Part shown: piece by piece, positions 35,799 to 43,981 of the stretch | Numbering within the stretch: position 1 is the stretch's first letter | Layout of the letters: every line of letters begins with the position of its first letter | Assembly: GCF_003054325.1 (NCBI RefSeq) | Contig: NZ_QBKU01000015.1 | Coordinates: forward strand, 1 to 64,000 | Source: Sulfitobacter mediterraneus | Lineage (GTDB): Bacteria > Pseudomonadota > Alphaproteobacteria > Rhodobacterales > Rhodobacteraceae | Reading direction: 5' to 3' | Length of the DNA: 64,000 nucleotides | The notes under the pieces: generated by a model | Database searches by the model: none | The model's input: only the letters and a program-made list of their open reading frames with translations | What the model was told of the DNA's origin: nothing | Made by a program: the position numbers and the translations under genes

Positions 35799-37310
35799 AT
35801 GAATACTCTGCTGCGCATGTTTCTCATGGCTTTGGCGTTCTGCGCCGGGACCGTTGGTCTGGCCAATGCCAGCCCTGAACGGGTCGCGCTGGTTTTGGGC
35901 ATGGCCAAGTATCAATCGATTGAGCCGCTCACCAACACCCGCAACGATGCAGAGGCATTGGCGCAAACCCTGACCGATATCGGTTTTGATGTGACGCTGG
36001 GCCTTGATAAGACTGCGGATGAATTGCGTGAAATGATGCGGGAATTTGCGTTTCGGTCGGAAACGGCGGATCTGGCTTTGGTCTATTTCGCCGGGCATGG
36101 GATCGAAGTTCAGGGTGAGAATTTTCTGATCCCTGTCGATGCACGACCCCGCAGCAATGATGATGTGCAGCAGCAGTCCATTTCCCTCAAAGAGATGCTG
36201 TCCGTGGTGGAGCGCGCCCGCAAAATGCGGATCGTGATCCTTGACAGTTGCCGGAACAACCCTTTGGGCGGCGGTATCAGCCTTGCGCAAACGGAGACCT
36301 CAAACCAACAACCGGTGGACGAGGCAACGCGCGGTGTTGGCGGTCTTGCAGCGGCAAACCCGGACCGTGGTACATTGGTCGCCTTTGCGGCCAAGGACGG
36401 GCAGGTCGCCCTTGATGGCAATCGCGGCAACAGCCCCTATGCCCGTGCATTGATTGACAAAATGGCAGAACCGGGTCTGGAGATCAGCCTGATGTTCCGC
36501 CAGGTCCGTGATGCGGTTCTGCGCGAAACCGGTAATCTGCAAGAGCCGCACACTTACGGCAGCCTGTCGGGCACGCCGTTCTATTTGTCTGGCAACAACA
36601 AGGGCCAACCTGATATCTCAAGCGCGGAACCAGCGACCGCATGGTCCAAGCTGCGCCCGGATCAGGAATCGCAGCTTTTGGCGCTGGCGGATCTTGGTGA
36701 TACGCGTTCCATGCTGGGTTTGGCCTATATCCGCTTGAACCCCGAAGATCCGCGTTTTGATCCTGCTGCGGCGGTGGAATTTCTTGAACGGGCCGCCGCG
36801 CGGGGATCGCCAGAGGCGCAGATGGAACTGGCCAAACTCTTTGAGCAGGGCCTCGGCGTCGAGATTGACGAGAAACGTGCACTTGAGCTTTATCGCGCTG
36901 CGGCGGATCAGGATTTTGCCGATGCGATCAATGACCTTGGGTTCCTGCACTATCAAGGTGGCTTGGGCCTGCGGGCCGATCCGGCCAAGGCGCTTGAGCT
37001 GTTTGAACGTGCCGCAGACCTGCGCCAGCCTGAGGCGCAATTCAATTTTGCAGCGCTGATTGATGATGGGTTGATTGCCAAGAAGGGCCCACCAGAGGCG
37101 GCTGGATATCTTTATGCGGCACTTCGATCGGGCAGTGAGGATGTGCTCAACCTGTTGTTGCAGCGACCCACAATGTTCAAAGAAGAGACCCGCCGCGAGT
37201 TGCAAAAGCTTCTGAAGAACAACGCGTTTTACGGCGGCAGCATTGATGGCGATTTTGGCCCCGGCACCAACCGCAGCATCCGCGCGGCCTATGGCCTAAC
37301 AGACGGATAA
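35799..37310 (+). CDS. Secreted caspase-like (peptidase C14) protein with Sel1 repeats and peptidoglycan-binding-like C-terminus
   Basis: A 503-residue exported protein. A signal peptide occupies residues 1-24 (ending LANA). The caspase-like p20 fold spans about 28-250, with catalytic His100 in YFAGHG and Cys151 in ILDSCRNN, so both dyad residues are kept. Sel1-type TPR repeats follow at about 300-450 (GSPEAQMELAKLFEQGLGV). The end (about 465-503) looks like a peptidoglycan-binding half repeat: FYGGSIDGDFGPGTNRSI. It would act in the periplasm, perhaps anchored to the wall, as a protease or scaffold. ATG at 35799 is chosen because the signal peptide starts there; the in-frame ATG at 35757 adds polar residues. 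It is divergent from the giant repeat protein. Confidence 0.88.
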   Translation: MNTLLRMFLMALAFCAGTVGLANASPERVALVLGMAKYQSIEPLTNTRNDAEALAQTLTDIGFDVTLGLDKTADELREMMREFAFRSETADLALVYFAGHGIEVQGENFLIPVDARPRSNDDVQQQSISLKEMLSVVERARKMRIVILDSCRNNPLGGGISLAQTETSNQQPVDEATRGVGGLAAANPDRGTLVAFAAKDGQVALDGNRGNSPYARALIDKMAEPGLEISLMFRQVRDAVLRETGNLQEPHTYGSLSGTPFYLSGNNKGQPDISSAEPATAWSKLRPDQESQLLALADLGDTRSMLGLAYIRLNPEDPRFDPAAAVEFLERAAARGSPEAQMELAKLFEQGLGVEIDEKRALELYRAAADQDFADAINDLGFLHYQGGLGLRADPAKALELFERAADLRQPEAQFNFAALIDDGLIAKKGPPEAAGYLYAALRSGSEDVLNLLLQRPTMFKEETRRELQKLLKNNAFYGGSIDGDFGPGTNRSIRAAYGLTDG

Positions 37311-37337
37311 GGCCGACCCTTTTGGGGGCCGGCCTTT
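37309..37337. terminator. Convergent terminator hairpin
   Basis: AAGGCCG-A-CCC pairs with GGG-C-CGGCCTT (one mismatch) around a TTTT-containing loop, overlapping the TAA of the caspase-like gene. T-rich sequence follows on the plus strand (CTTTTGG). It sits between convergent genes and may serve both. Confidence 0.55.
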
Positions 37338-37372
37338 GCATATCTTTTGGGTTTGGTTTGTTTCGGCGCGGC

Positions 37373-38077
37373 TTAGGCGGAGCGCAACAGAACCTTGTTT
37401 GATCCAACAGCCGCCGCGATCTTTTGATAGTGGATCGCCCGTTTGGCGTCAGAACTGGCAGAGCGCAAAAGCTTGGTCTCAGCCTCTTCCAACACATTTG
37501 CAGCAGCCTGCCGCAGCGGGACAATTGTCTCTGGCTTGACGGGGGTGATCGGCGGCGTGGTCACCGTCTGGCCGTTGCTTTTGGTGGCGCTGACGCGCAC
37601 TCTTGGCTTGGCCTTGTCCCGGTTTGCGCGGGTCAATGCGGTGAGATCACGCGCTGTGTCTTCTAGGATTTCCTTTACCTCGGCATAGTCACCATTGGCC
37701 GGAATATCGGCCGCCAGTTCGCGGTACATCGCGGCGTAACAACCGATCTGGTACTCATCCGGCGAAGCTTCGCAGATCTCGCCAATTTGCTGGATCTGCG
37801 CGACAAAGGCCTCGGTCTGGGCGTCCGTTGCCTCAATCTCGGGCTCGTGTCCGGAGGGGCCTTCGCCTTCTTCCTCTTCCATCTCATATTCAGGCTCAAT
37901 CGGTTCCCCGCCGACCTGTGCATAGCGTGGGTAGATCAATTCAATCGCGGTTGTCTGGGTGCCTTGAAAATGGGCGGGCAGAGAGGATTGAGGGGTGTTG
38001 GCAAAAACCGGTGTCGCAACCAAACCAACGGGTGCGATCAGGCCAACAACAAGGCGGGTATACTTTTTTGAAATCAT
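37373..38077 (-). CDS. Exported hypothetical protein (acidic linker, helical C-terminus)
   Basis: A 234-residue protein that I do not recognise. A signal peptide is clear at residues 1-27 (LVVGLIAPVGLVATPVFA). After it come an acidic Glu-rich stretch (EYEMEEEEGEGPSG, near 60), a helical region with two cysteines (EICEASPDEYQIGC, which may form a disulfide), a Lys/Pro linker and a helical end. ATG at 38077 is preferred because it puts the signal peptide at the N-terminus; ATG at 38125 would add 16 residues. It is a single gene on the minus strand, convergent with the caspase-like gene, and presumably periplasmic. Confidence 0.7.
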   Translation of the reverse strand: MISKKYTRLVVGLIAPVGLVATPVFANTPQSSLPAHFQGTQTTAIELIYPRYAQVGGEPIEPEYEMEEEEGEGPSGHEPEIEATDAQTEAFVAQIQQIGEICEASPDEYQIGCYAAMYRELAADIPANGDYAEVKEILEDTARDLTALTRANRDKAKPRVRVSATKSNGQTVTTPPITPVKPETIVPLRQAAANVLEEAETKLLRSASSDAKRAIHYQKIAAAVGSNKVLLRSA

Positions 38078-38305
38078 TGTAACAGCGCTTTCCACTGAGA
38101 ATTTGAAGACATTGAAACCGCCCATTTTGGTGCGCGGTGTGAGATGCTCAAACGATTGGAGTTATCCGGTGGATGCTAAGCCTGTCGGAAAAACAAAGCA
38201 AGGCAGGCGGGCGAGTTGATTGTGATCAGAGCCCTGATTTGGCCGGATTTCGTGGTTTGAGCATGGTGTGCTAGCATGGGCCGCAGACGCAGCACCGGAA
38301 ACGAT

Positions 38306-38815
38306 ATGGCAAAGTCACAAGGGCTACATAATCTGGAATCCCGAGGGTTGGATCAACTGGCCAAAGATCTTTCGGGCCGGCTTGATAAGGCGATGCAACT
38401 GGGCTGGATCGACGATGTGCTGGACGCCTATGCCGCCATCCCCGGCATTCAATTTGGCGACCAGGTTGGTGTGATCTCGCATGTGATCGATGTTGTGCGG
38501 GGGCTGGTTTTCAAAAGCGCACAGAGCGCCTATTCCAGAGATGCCGATACGCTGGTGGCGGTGATCGAACAAAACCGCGATCACCGTTTGGCGGTCTATA
38601 TCGAATTGGTGAACGAACCCAGCTATTCCGCAACACTGGCCAAATATACGGTGTGGAAAGGTACGCTTTTTGAGGTCAACTTGAAGGGCAAGGCGGTTGT
38701 GTGCTGGCACCCTGACAAGGATTTCAAACCCCAGGGCGCGTTAAATGTCATGCACACCAAATATAGCCAACTGGGCCGTCGCCAGCGACGGCGCGACACT
38801 GCTGCTGAGAGCTGA
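38306..38815 (+). CDS. Hypothetical protein
   Basis: A 169-residue soluble protein without signal peptide or membrane segment. I recognise no family. The sequence is regular alpha/beta (LAVYIELVNEPSYSATLAKY, GTLFEVNLKGKAVVCWHPD). It ends in a basic tail RRQRRRD that may touch nucleic acid or membrane. ATG at 38306 (MAKSQG) is preferred over 38276, since GGAAA lies about 5 bases upstream. It is convergent with the TonB-like gene, 21 bases apart, and divergent from the exported unknown protein. Confidence 0.6.
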   Translation: MAKSQGLHNLESRGLDQLAKDLSGRLDKAMQLGWIDDVLDAYAAIPGIQFGDQVGVISHVIDVVRGLVFKSAQSAYSRDADTLVAVIEQNRDHRLAVYIELVNEPSYSATLAKYTVWKGTLFEVNLKGKAVVCWHPDKDFKPQGALNVMHTKYSQLGRRQRRRDTAAES

Positions 38816-38836
38816 GCCAATGATGGTCCGCCGAAC

Positions 38837-40423
38837 CTATTGGGCCGAGGTGGACACAAAGAAATAGACCCATTCGCCTTTGAAATCTGAATGCGCCGCT
38901 TTGGCATCGGCCACTTTGTCGGTGAGCCAATCCAGATATGGCGCGGCAGGCTCGCTAAGGGGGCGCACCCCTTCATACAACGGCACAGATGCGGCAAAAG
39001 CCACTGCAATTTCCTGGCCGTAGGGCGGGCCAACTTTCAAGAACAATCCCGGCTCTCCGGGCTGCAAGATACGGTCTGATCCGACCTTGATGGCGGATTT
39101 TTTTGGGGCGCGTGTCATCGGCGCATGAGCATTGGGGAGCAGGTGCAGGACGTTCCCCGCCGCATCGAAATAATCGACATAGACATAGGCATCGTAATCG
39201 GCGCCCTGCAGGGTCAACACCATCGGTTGATCCGCCACATATCGAAATTCCTTGGCGTGGGTGTCATCGCCCACCAACAGCGGATTGGTGATTTGATCGG
39301 TGGATTGCGGCAGGCCGACACCGGCAACGCCGGCCAAGGCGCCGCATTGGGGGCTGGGCAGGATCAGCAGGTTGTCCAGCACCGGAATATCAGCGCCCAT
39401 TTTGTCCTGCATCGCCTGAAGCACCGATCCGCGCAGGGCGTCTTGCGGCACATGGCCCGACACGATCAGCGCGTTGTCCAAAGGTTCAAACCGCACCTGC
39501 ACCCGAGAGCACGGCACCCCGCCGATCACCGAGGCGAGGTCGTCTTTGACGCTGTTCGACGCGCCATCCAGATCGCCGGGTTGCATGAAACTTTGGAAAG
39601 CGGTCAGTGAAACCGGATCAACCGATCCGCCGCCCAATGCAGCAAAGGCCAGTTTGGCTTGGGCTTTGAATGCGGGCAGGGCCAACGTGGCGGCAGGGTT
39701 CGCCGAAAGAGGCACATCGGCGCTTGTGACCGTTTGCGGGGCCTCGGTGGTGGCGGTGACACTTGGCAACACGGCGGCGGGGGCAGGGCGCTGGTCAAGC
39801 TGCGCGGGCGGCACGGCCGCTGGTGTCTCTGGCACCACCAATGCGGCCGTTTCATTGGCGGGGCGCCGCGGCACAATCGCTTGGGCGGGCACCAGAGCGG
39901 CAAGAATGGGCTGCGGTGCGGCTGCCACCAGTGATACGGGCTGAACGACGCTTTGCACGGACAGGGATTGCACGGGCATGGTGGCCGGCAAATCTAGGGG
40001 CTGGGTCTTATTGGCCGGGGGCGCGGTCTGGCTTTGTTCAATGCGGGTTGCGTGCTTTTCGGCGGCGTTTGTGAGCGGTGTTGATGGCGCTGCAATTTGC
40101 GGCGTTTTGAGTGGTTTTGGCTGGGATTGCGCGACTTTGTCGGACTTGGCCTGCACCTTCGCTGCGCGTTGCAGCGCAGGACCGTAGGCCGCAAGCGTAC
40201 TGGCATCTGCGGTGTTTTGCTGCGCTTGGGCCATGTCTGGAGTGGCCTCAACGGCTTGGCTGCGGGCCACCTGATAGGTTTTCATGTTCAATTTGGTTTG
40301 CGGTTTTGGCTGATCCTCAACCGGGTTTGGTTTGATGGCCCAGACCAAGAGAGCCGCCACACCGGCATGCGCCGCAAATGAGGTCAACGCCCCAGCGCCC
40401 CAAAGCGCCCCGCCCCGCATCAT
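38837..40423 (-). CDS. TonB-like inner-membrane protein with C-terminal DUF4384-like domain
   Basis: A 528-residue protein. One N-terminal membrane anchor (about 9-30, LTSFAAHAGVAALLVWAIKP) has the SxxxH pattern of TonB/TolA (S15 ... H19). A long Ala/Pro/Gln-rich periplasmic linker runs from about 40 to 255. A region at about 275-375 has a BON-like beta pattern (VRFEPLDNALIVSGHVPQDA) and two cysteines. A DUF4384-like domain follows (YDAYVYVDYFDAAGNVLHLLPN). No TonB C-terminal domain is seen. Its ATG overlaps the second ExbD by 4 bases, so it is the output arm of the ExbB/ExbD motor encoded with it. What it pulls on or senses is unknown; the missing TonB box-binding domain argues against siderophore uptake. 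Confidence 0.75.
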   Translation of the reverse strand: MMRGGALWGAGALTSFAAHAGVAALLVWAIKPNPVEDQPKPQTKLNMKTYQVARSQAVEATPDMAQAQQNTADASTLAAYGPALQRAAKVQAKSDKVAQSQPKPLKTPQIAAPSTPLTNAAEKHATRIEQSQTAPPANKTQPLDLPATMPVQSLSVQSVVQPVSLVAAAPQPILAALVPAQAIVPRRPANETAALVVPETPAAVPPAQLDQRPAPAAVLPSVTATTEAPQTVTSADVPLSANPAATLALPAFKAQAKLAFAALGGGSVDPVSLTAFQSFMQPGDLDGASNSVKDDLASVIGGVPCSRVQVRFEPLDNALIVSGHVPQDALRGSVLQAMQDKMGADIPVLDNLLILPSPQCGALAGVAGVGLPQSTDQITNPLLVGDDTHAKEFRYVADQPMVLTLQGADYDAYVYVDYFDAAGNVLHLLPNAHAPMTRAPKKSAIKVGSDRILQPGEPGLFLKVGPPYGQEIAVAFAASVPLYEGVRPLSEPAAPYLDWLTDKVADAKAAHSDFKGEWVYFFVSTSAQ

Positions 40424-40836
40424 CGGTTTGCATCATGCTGTTCGGGCGTCACAACCAACGCGATTTCTTGTGCGCCCAACCCTTCAATCCGTCTGAGCAA
40501 CGGCAGGACATGGCGCAATTCCACGGCGCTGTTGGCGTTGATGCGGATCAGGGTTTGCGGGGCCTCGGCCAAGGCTTGTGCCACGCGGGCGTCCAGCTGC
40601 GGTATAGTCACGCCAAGACCGTCCAGGGCCAATGCACCCTTGGCAGAGATCGAAACGGTCATTCCACCAGAAGGCATATCGGCGCCGGTAACGGCGACCG
40701 GCGGGGTGACGTCGAAGGGCGCTGTGGCGTCCATGCGGCCAATCAGCATGAAGAACACCAACAGAAAAAAGACCACATCGATCAGGGCCACGATGGTTTC
40801 TGGCGGTGCGCGGGATGGGCGGCGGGCCAACCTCAT
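40420..40836 (-). CDS. ExbD/TolR family biopolymer transport protein (second copy)
   Basis: A 138-residue ExbD/TolR-type stator subunit. After a short cytoplasmic tail comes a single membrane helix with the proton-relay Asp (ALIDVVFFLLVFFMLIG). The periplasmic domain contains VSISAKGALALDG and ends LRRIEGLGAQEIALVVTPE, the normal family fold. It overlaps both the first ExbD gene and the TonB-like gene by 4 bases. It differs strongly from the adjacent ExbD, so the two may form a heterodimer inside one ExbB pentamer. Confidence 0.87.
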   Translation of the reverse strand: MRLARRPSRAPPETIVALIDVVFFLLVFFMLIGRMDATAPFDVTPPVAVTGADMPSGGMTVSISAKGALALDGLGVTIPQLDARVAQALAEAPQTLIRINANSAVELRHVLPLLRRIEGLGAQEIALVVTPEQHDANR

Positions 40837-41273
40837 GGCGAGGCATCCAACCGAACAATTTGCAATTGGGTGACGCCAGAGAGGGTGGCAGTATCCATGA
40901 CTGAAACCAGCGCCTGCATATTGGCAGAACCTGAGGGCAGGATCAGCACCTGCTGGTTTGCATCTTGGCGAATGCGGTCCGCAAAAAGCCTTTCCAGATC
41001 GGTTTGCGCGTAGGCCTGTCCGCGTATGGTGGGGGTGCCATCGGCCCCGATCCGCACCATCAAAACGTCGCCTCCATCACCCTGCGTTGGCTGCGGGTCG
41101 GCAGTGGCATCGGCGCTTCGTTCCAGCGCCGGGATCATGTCCAGATTGATGTAGGTTGATGTGACCATAAAGAAGATCAGCAAGATCAACATCACATCAA
41201 TCATCGGGACCATGGAGATCAGGGCCTTGGGCCGTTTGGGACGGTGCAGCAGTTGGGCAGGATCATCGGTCAT
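40833..41273 (-). CDS. ExbD/TolR family biopolymer transport protein (first copy)
   Basis: A 146-residue ExbD-type protein. The membrane helix has the essential Asp (MVPMIDVMLILLIFFMVTSTYI), with a Pro before it as in ExbD. The periplasmic part follows, with VRIGADGTPTIRGQAY and QQVLILPSGSANMQALVSVM typical of the family. It lies 10 bases after ExbB and overlaps the second ExbD. Together with ExbB it should use the proton-motive force to drive the TonB-like protein. Confidence 0.9.
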   Translation of the reverse strand: MTDDPAQLLHRPKRPKALISMVPMIDVMLILLIFFMVTSTYINLDMIPALERSADATADPQPTQGDGGDVLMVRIGADGTPTIRGQAYAQTDLERLFADRIRQDANQQVLILPSGSANMQALVSVMDTATLSGVTQLQIVRLDASP

Positions 41274-41283
41274 GCCTGCCGCC

Positions 41284-41907
41284 TCACTTTGGGTTATGTT
41301 CGTGGACCAACATCAACTGCGCGATGGCCCCTTCGATACATTGCGCCCCGCGTCCTGCACGGGACGATAACAGGGACGCCCCGACCGCCGCAGGGATCGC
41401 GACAAGCAAACCAGCGGCGGTGGTCAACAGCGCCTGCCAAATGCCGCCCGCCAGCACAGAGGCATTGGCCGCGCCTTGGGCGAGTTCCAATTCCTGGAAG
41501 GACTGGATCATGCCCAATACCGTGCCAAGCAAGCCAATCAGCGGTGAGATCATCGCGATGAGTTCCAGAAACTGGATTTGCTTGTTCATCTGGGCAAATT
41601 CTTCGTTCCCGCGGCGGGTCAGTTCAGTCATCAAAGGCGGGCCGGAATACCCATCCTTTAACGCCTGCATCGCATAGCTCAGAACCCGATCTGCGGGCGC
41701 CTTACCGCCTGAGGCTTGTGATGTGGCCGCTGCAACATCCCCGGCGGCAAATTTTTCAATCGCGCTTGTACGCAGGTCCGCACCCGAAGTGACGGGCCAA
41801 AGTTGCAGGGTTTTGACAGCGATCAAAGTCAGGGAAAACACCGACAACACAATCAGAACGGCAATGATGGGACCGCCGGTTCCGATGCTTTCAAGCAAGC
41901 CAAACAT
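41284..41907 (-). CDS. MotA/TolQ/ExbB proton channel family protein
   Basis: A 207-residue ExbB/TolQ-type protein with three membrane helices: about 12-33 (GPIIAVLIVLSVFSLTLIAV), about 115-135 (LIAMISPLIGLLGTVLGMI) and about 155-180 (IWQALLTTAAGLLVAIPAAV). The conserved Thr/Ala-Gly residues of the proton path are in the last two. The cytoplasmic loop carries the RGNEEF region. It forms the pentameric channel around ExbD dimers in this family. It starts 3 bases after the small exported protein and heads the motor part of the five-gene operon. Confidence 0.92.
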   Translation of the reverse strand: MFGLLESIGTGGPIIAVLIVLSVFSLTLIAVKTLQLWPVTSGADLRTSAIEKFAAGDVAAATSQASGGKAPADRVLSYAMQALKDGYSGPPLMTELTRRGNEEFAQMNKQIQFLELIAMISPLIGLLGTVLGMIQSFQELELAQGAANASVLAGGIWQALLTTAAGLLVAIPAAVGASLLSSRAGRGAQCIEGAIAQLMLVHEHNPK

Positions 41908-41910
41908 CGG

Positions 41911-42333
41911 TTATTTCACCAACTTTGTGGTTGTCTTGCTGGTCAGTTTGAGGAACGAAAAACAATCCAGTTGCGCCTCGTTCTGCGGTTTGCAGGTGGT
42001 GATGTCGTGCAGCAGGATTTCAGAGATATCTGTGCAGGCGATCTCCGGGATCGCAAACAGTTTTAGCGTGGTGCGTTCAATCGGAAGGGGGGCCGCGTCA
42101 ATGGACAAAAGCCGGTCAATCACCCCTTGGGAATCCAGAATGGCAAGGCTCATCTCGAAGCCTTCAAAGCTTTTGCCGACCTCGTTTCGGAACAGGAAAA
42201 ACGCCTGGCAGCCGCCCGTCTCTCCGGGTTCGAACTTGTTCAACTCGACGGTGAGATCACCGCTGTCTGCGGTTGCGCCGGTTGCCATAATGCCAAAGAT
42301 CGCAGCCGCCGCGATTGTAGAAAATCGTTTCAC
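41911..42333 (-). CDS. Small exported hypothetical protein, first gene of the ExbB/ExbD operon
   Basis: A 140-residue protein with a signal peptide (residues 1-20, FSTIAAAAIFGIMATGATA) and a short beta-rich mature part holding four cysteines (GGCQAFF, EIACTD, TTCKPQ, LDCFSF) that could make two disulfides. I recognise no family. GTG at 42333 is chosen because GGGGGAAA lies 5-6 bases upstream; in-frame ATGs at 42360 and 42384 place non-signal residues first. It ends 3 bases before the ExbB start, so it is co-translated with the motor and is probably a periplasmic partner of it. Confidence 0.72.
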   Translation of the reverse strand: MKRFSTIAAAAIFGIMATGATADSGDLTVELNKFEPGETGGCQAFFLFRNEVGKSFEGFEMSLAILDSQGVIDRLLSIDAAPLPIERTTLKLFAIPEIACTDISEILLHDITTCKPQNEAQLDCFSFLKLTSKTTTKLVK

Positions 42334-42624
42334 ATCTTTCCCCCAGAATAGTGACCGCATCGCCGCTGACAGATAAAAAATCACACAATATCAGACGCAT
42401 AGATTATGATTTTCAGATCCCGAAAGGGCCTATACTTCGTGTTGGCCATGCGGCGGATTGCCCAAGAATTGGGCCGGTTACACAATTGATCAAAGTGAAC
42501 GACAAGTTTGCAATTTGGTCAAGGCCGGTTCAAGAATGAGGTCCAAACGCATGGGTGAGGGCACCAATTTGGGGTGCCGCATTGTGCCTGAGTTGAATTC
42601 AAAGTCTTTGAAAGGACCAATGTG
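42334..42624. promoter_or_regulatory. Divergent intergenic region of the ExbB operon and the methyltransferase gene
   Basis: No gene is seen in these 291 bases. GGCCGGTT occurs twice (about 42472 and 42524) within similar A/T-rich surroundings (AATTGG/AATTTGG). A hairpin GGCACC ... GGTGCC lies at about 42559-42577, in the leader of the methyltransferase gene. These are possible control elements only. Confidence 0.3.
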
Positions 42625-43755
42625 ATGCACGAGCAAAGCGATGGCCCTGACGGTTTTTTTCAGCGACTTGGCGGCTTTGATCGGCGCTTGAGAGGGGTGA
42701 TTGAAAAACTCAAGGCAGAGCTTGAGAAACCATCCCGCCGGAACGCGCGGCAGGTTGATTTCCTGTGCGCTGAGATTGACCGCCTGACCCGTGAGTATCT
42801 GCTATTTCTGACGGCCCTGAACACTGCGCGGATCGCACATGAGGCAGCCGCGGACACCCCTGACGAGGTGATGAATGTCAAACGTGCTTGGGGCATTGTT
42901 GGTGCGCAGACCAATTTGTTTCGTCTTGAGATCAACAGATGGGCGACTGTCCGGGGGCTGGTTCAGGAACAGCGCCAGGCCAGAAGACAGCCAATTTATC
43001 CGCCGCAGGCCAAACTGGCGAAATCGACCTATACCCAGATGGGCGCAAGCGATGATGTCTTCCATTGGATCCATGCGATGTTGAATCCGTCAGAGCAAAG
43101 CGAAGCCGCCCGCGATCATGATTGCTTTCCCGACATTGCCTTGGCCAACAGTGAGTTCCACGAACATCTGCACGCCGCCCATCGGGTCATTCTGGCGCAG
43201 CGCCGCACGGGCCCGGTTCGGTTTCTGGACGTCGGTTGTGGTGGTGGCCTCAAGGTGTTGACCGCATTTCGGTATTTTCCTCAATCCGATGGGTTTGACT
43301 TTGACCCCGCTTATGTTGCGGCTGCTCATGATTTGCTGGCCAAGGATGATGGCCTCAATTGCCACGTCTTTGAGCAAGATGCGCTGACTTTTGACGGGTA
43401 TGGAAACTACGATGTGATCTATTTCTACCGCCCGATCAGCGAAGAACGCCTATTGATCCAGATGGAACAGGCAATCGCGGCGCAGGCCCGGCCCGGCACC
43501 GTTCTTGTTGCGCCCTATGTCAGTTTTCCGGCCCGGCATGAGGCGTTGGGCTGTGGTCATATTGGCGGCGCGGTCTATGTCGCGGGGATGTCGCAAAAGC
43601 AGGCCAACAGCCTGCGGATCAAGGCAGAGCGGATGGGCCCCTATATTGTGAAACCCGATGATGCGCCGCTGTCCTCTGTTTGGGATCCGCTGTTGGATGT
43701 GTCGCGTGCCAATGGGTATGACATTCCCAATCGCTACGAAAAACCGCGCTACTGA
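42625..43755 (+). CDS. SAM-dependent methyltransferase domain protein with uncharacterised N-terminal half
   Basis: A 376-residue protein. The first 150 residues are charged and probably helical (LRGVIEKLKAELEKPSRRN, RLEINRWATVRGLVQEQRQ), and match no family I know. From about 195 there is a class I methyltransferase fold with motif I FLDVGCGGGLKVLT, the acidic FDFDPAYV and motif IV-like YDVIYFYRP. The target is unknown. ATG at 42625 (AAAGGA 8 bases upstream) or GTG at 42622 may start it. It is monocistronic, between the ExbB operon and the T6SS cluster, and may modify one of their products, which is inference from position. Confidence 0.78.
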   Translation: MHEQSDGPDGFFQRLGGFDRRLRGVIEKLKAELEKPSRRNARQVDFLCAEIDRLTREYLLFLTALNTARIAHEAAADTPDEVMNVKRAWGIVGAQTNLFRLEINRWATVRGLVQEQRQARRQPIYPPQAKLAKSTYTQMGASDDVFHWIHAMLNPSEQSEAARDHDCFPDIALANSEFHEHLHAAHRVILAQRRTGPVRFLDVGCGGGLKVLTAFRYFPQSDGFDFDPAYVAAAHDLLAKDDGLNCHVFEQDALTFDGYGNYDVIYFYRPISEERLLIQMEQAIAAQARPGTVLVAPYVSFPARHEALGCGHIGGAVYVAGMSQKQANSLRIKAERMGPYIVKPDDAPLSSVWDPLLDVSRANGYDIPNRYEKPRY

Positions 43756-43981
43756 CGCATCACAAGAACAGGGCCACGCATTTGTTCGGGTCGGCGTTGC
43801 GCGGCATGTGATCTGCCAACTGTGCCGGAACAAGGGCAAATTTCCGGATGGCCGATCTGCTAAAACCCGCTCAGCCAATTCTAGACCTAGCTTTTCTCGC
43901 AGGAGTTGGTACCATAATTTTTTTACGGTCTGCTTTGTTCCCTCGTTCTTTTGGTATCCACAGTAATTAAGGTTTTGTGCT
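43756..43981 (+). promoter_or_regulatory. Upstream region of the T6SS cluster
   Basis: No gene is visible. The region turns A/T-rich towards tssA (T-runs at 43918-43924). Two related motifs, TTGGTACCATAA (about 43906) and TTGGTATCCACA (about 43951), may be promoter or operator elements. No convincing sigma54 -24/-12 element with correct spacing was found. Confidence 0.3.

Noticed and set aside
38837-41907. Ordinary TonB-ExbB-ExbD iron-uptake system
   Set aside because: The TonB-like protein lacks the TonB C-terminal domain, there are two dissimilar ExbDs, and no TonB-dependent receptor or siderophore gene is in the window.
43756-43981. Sigma54 promoter for the T6SS cluster
   Set aside because: The only TGGC...TGC-like match (about 43849-43861) has the wrong GG-to-GC spacing (7 instead of 10 bases).
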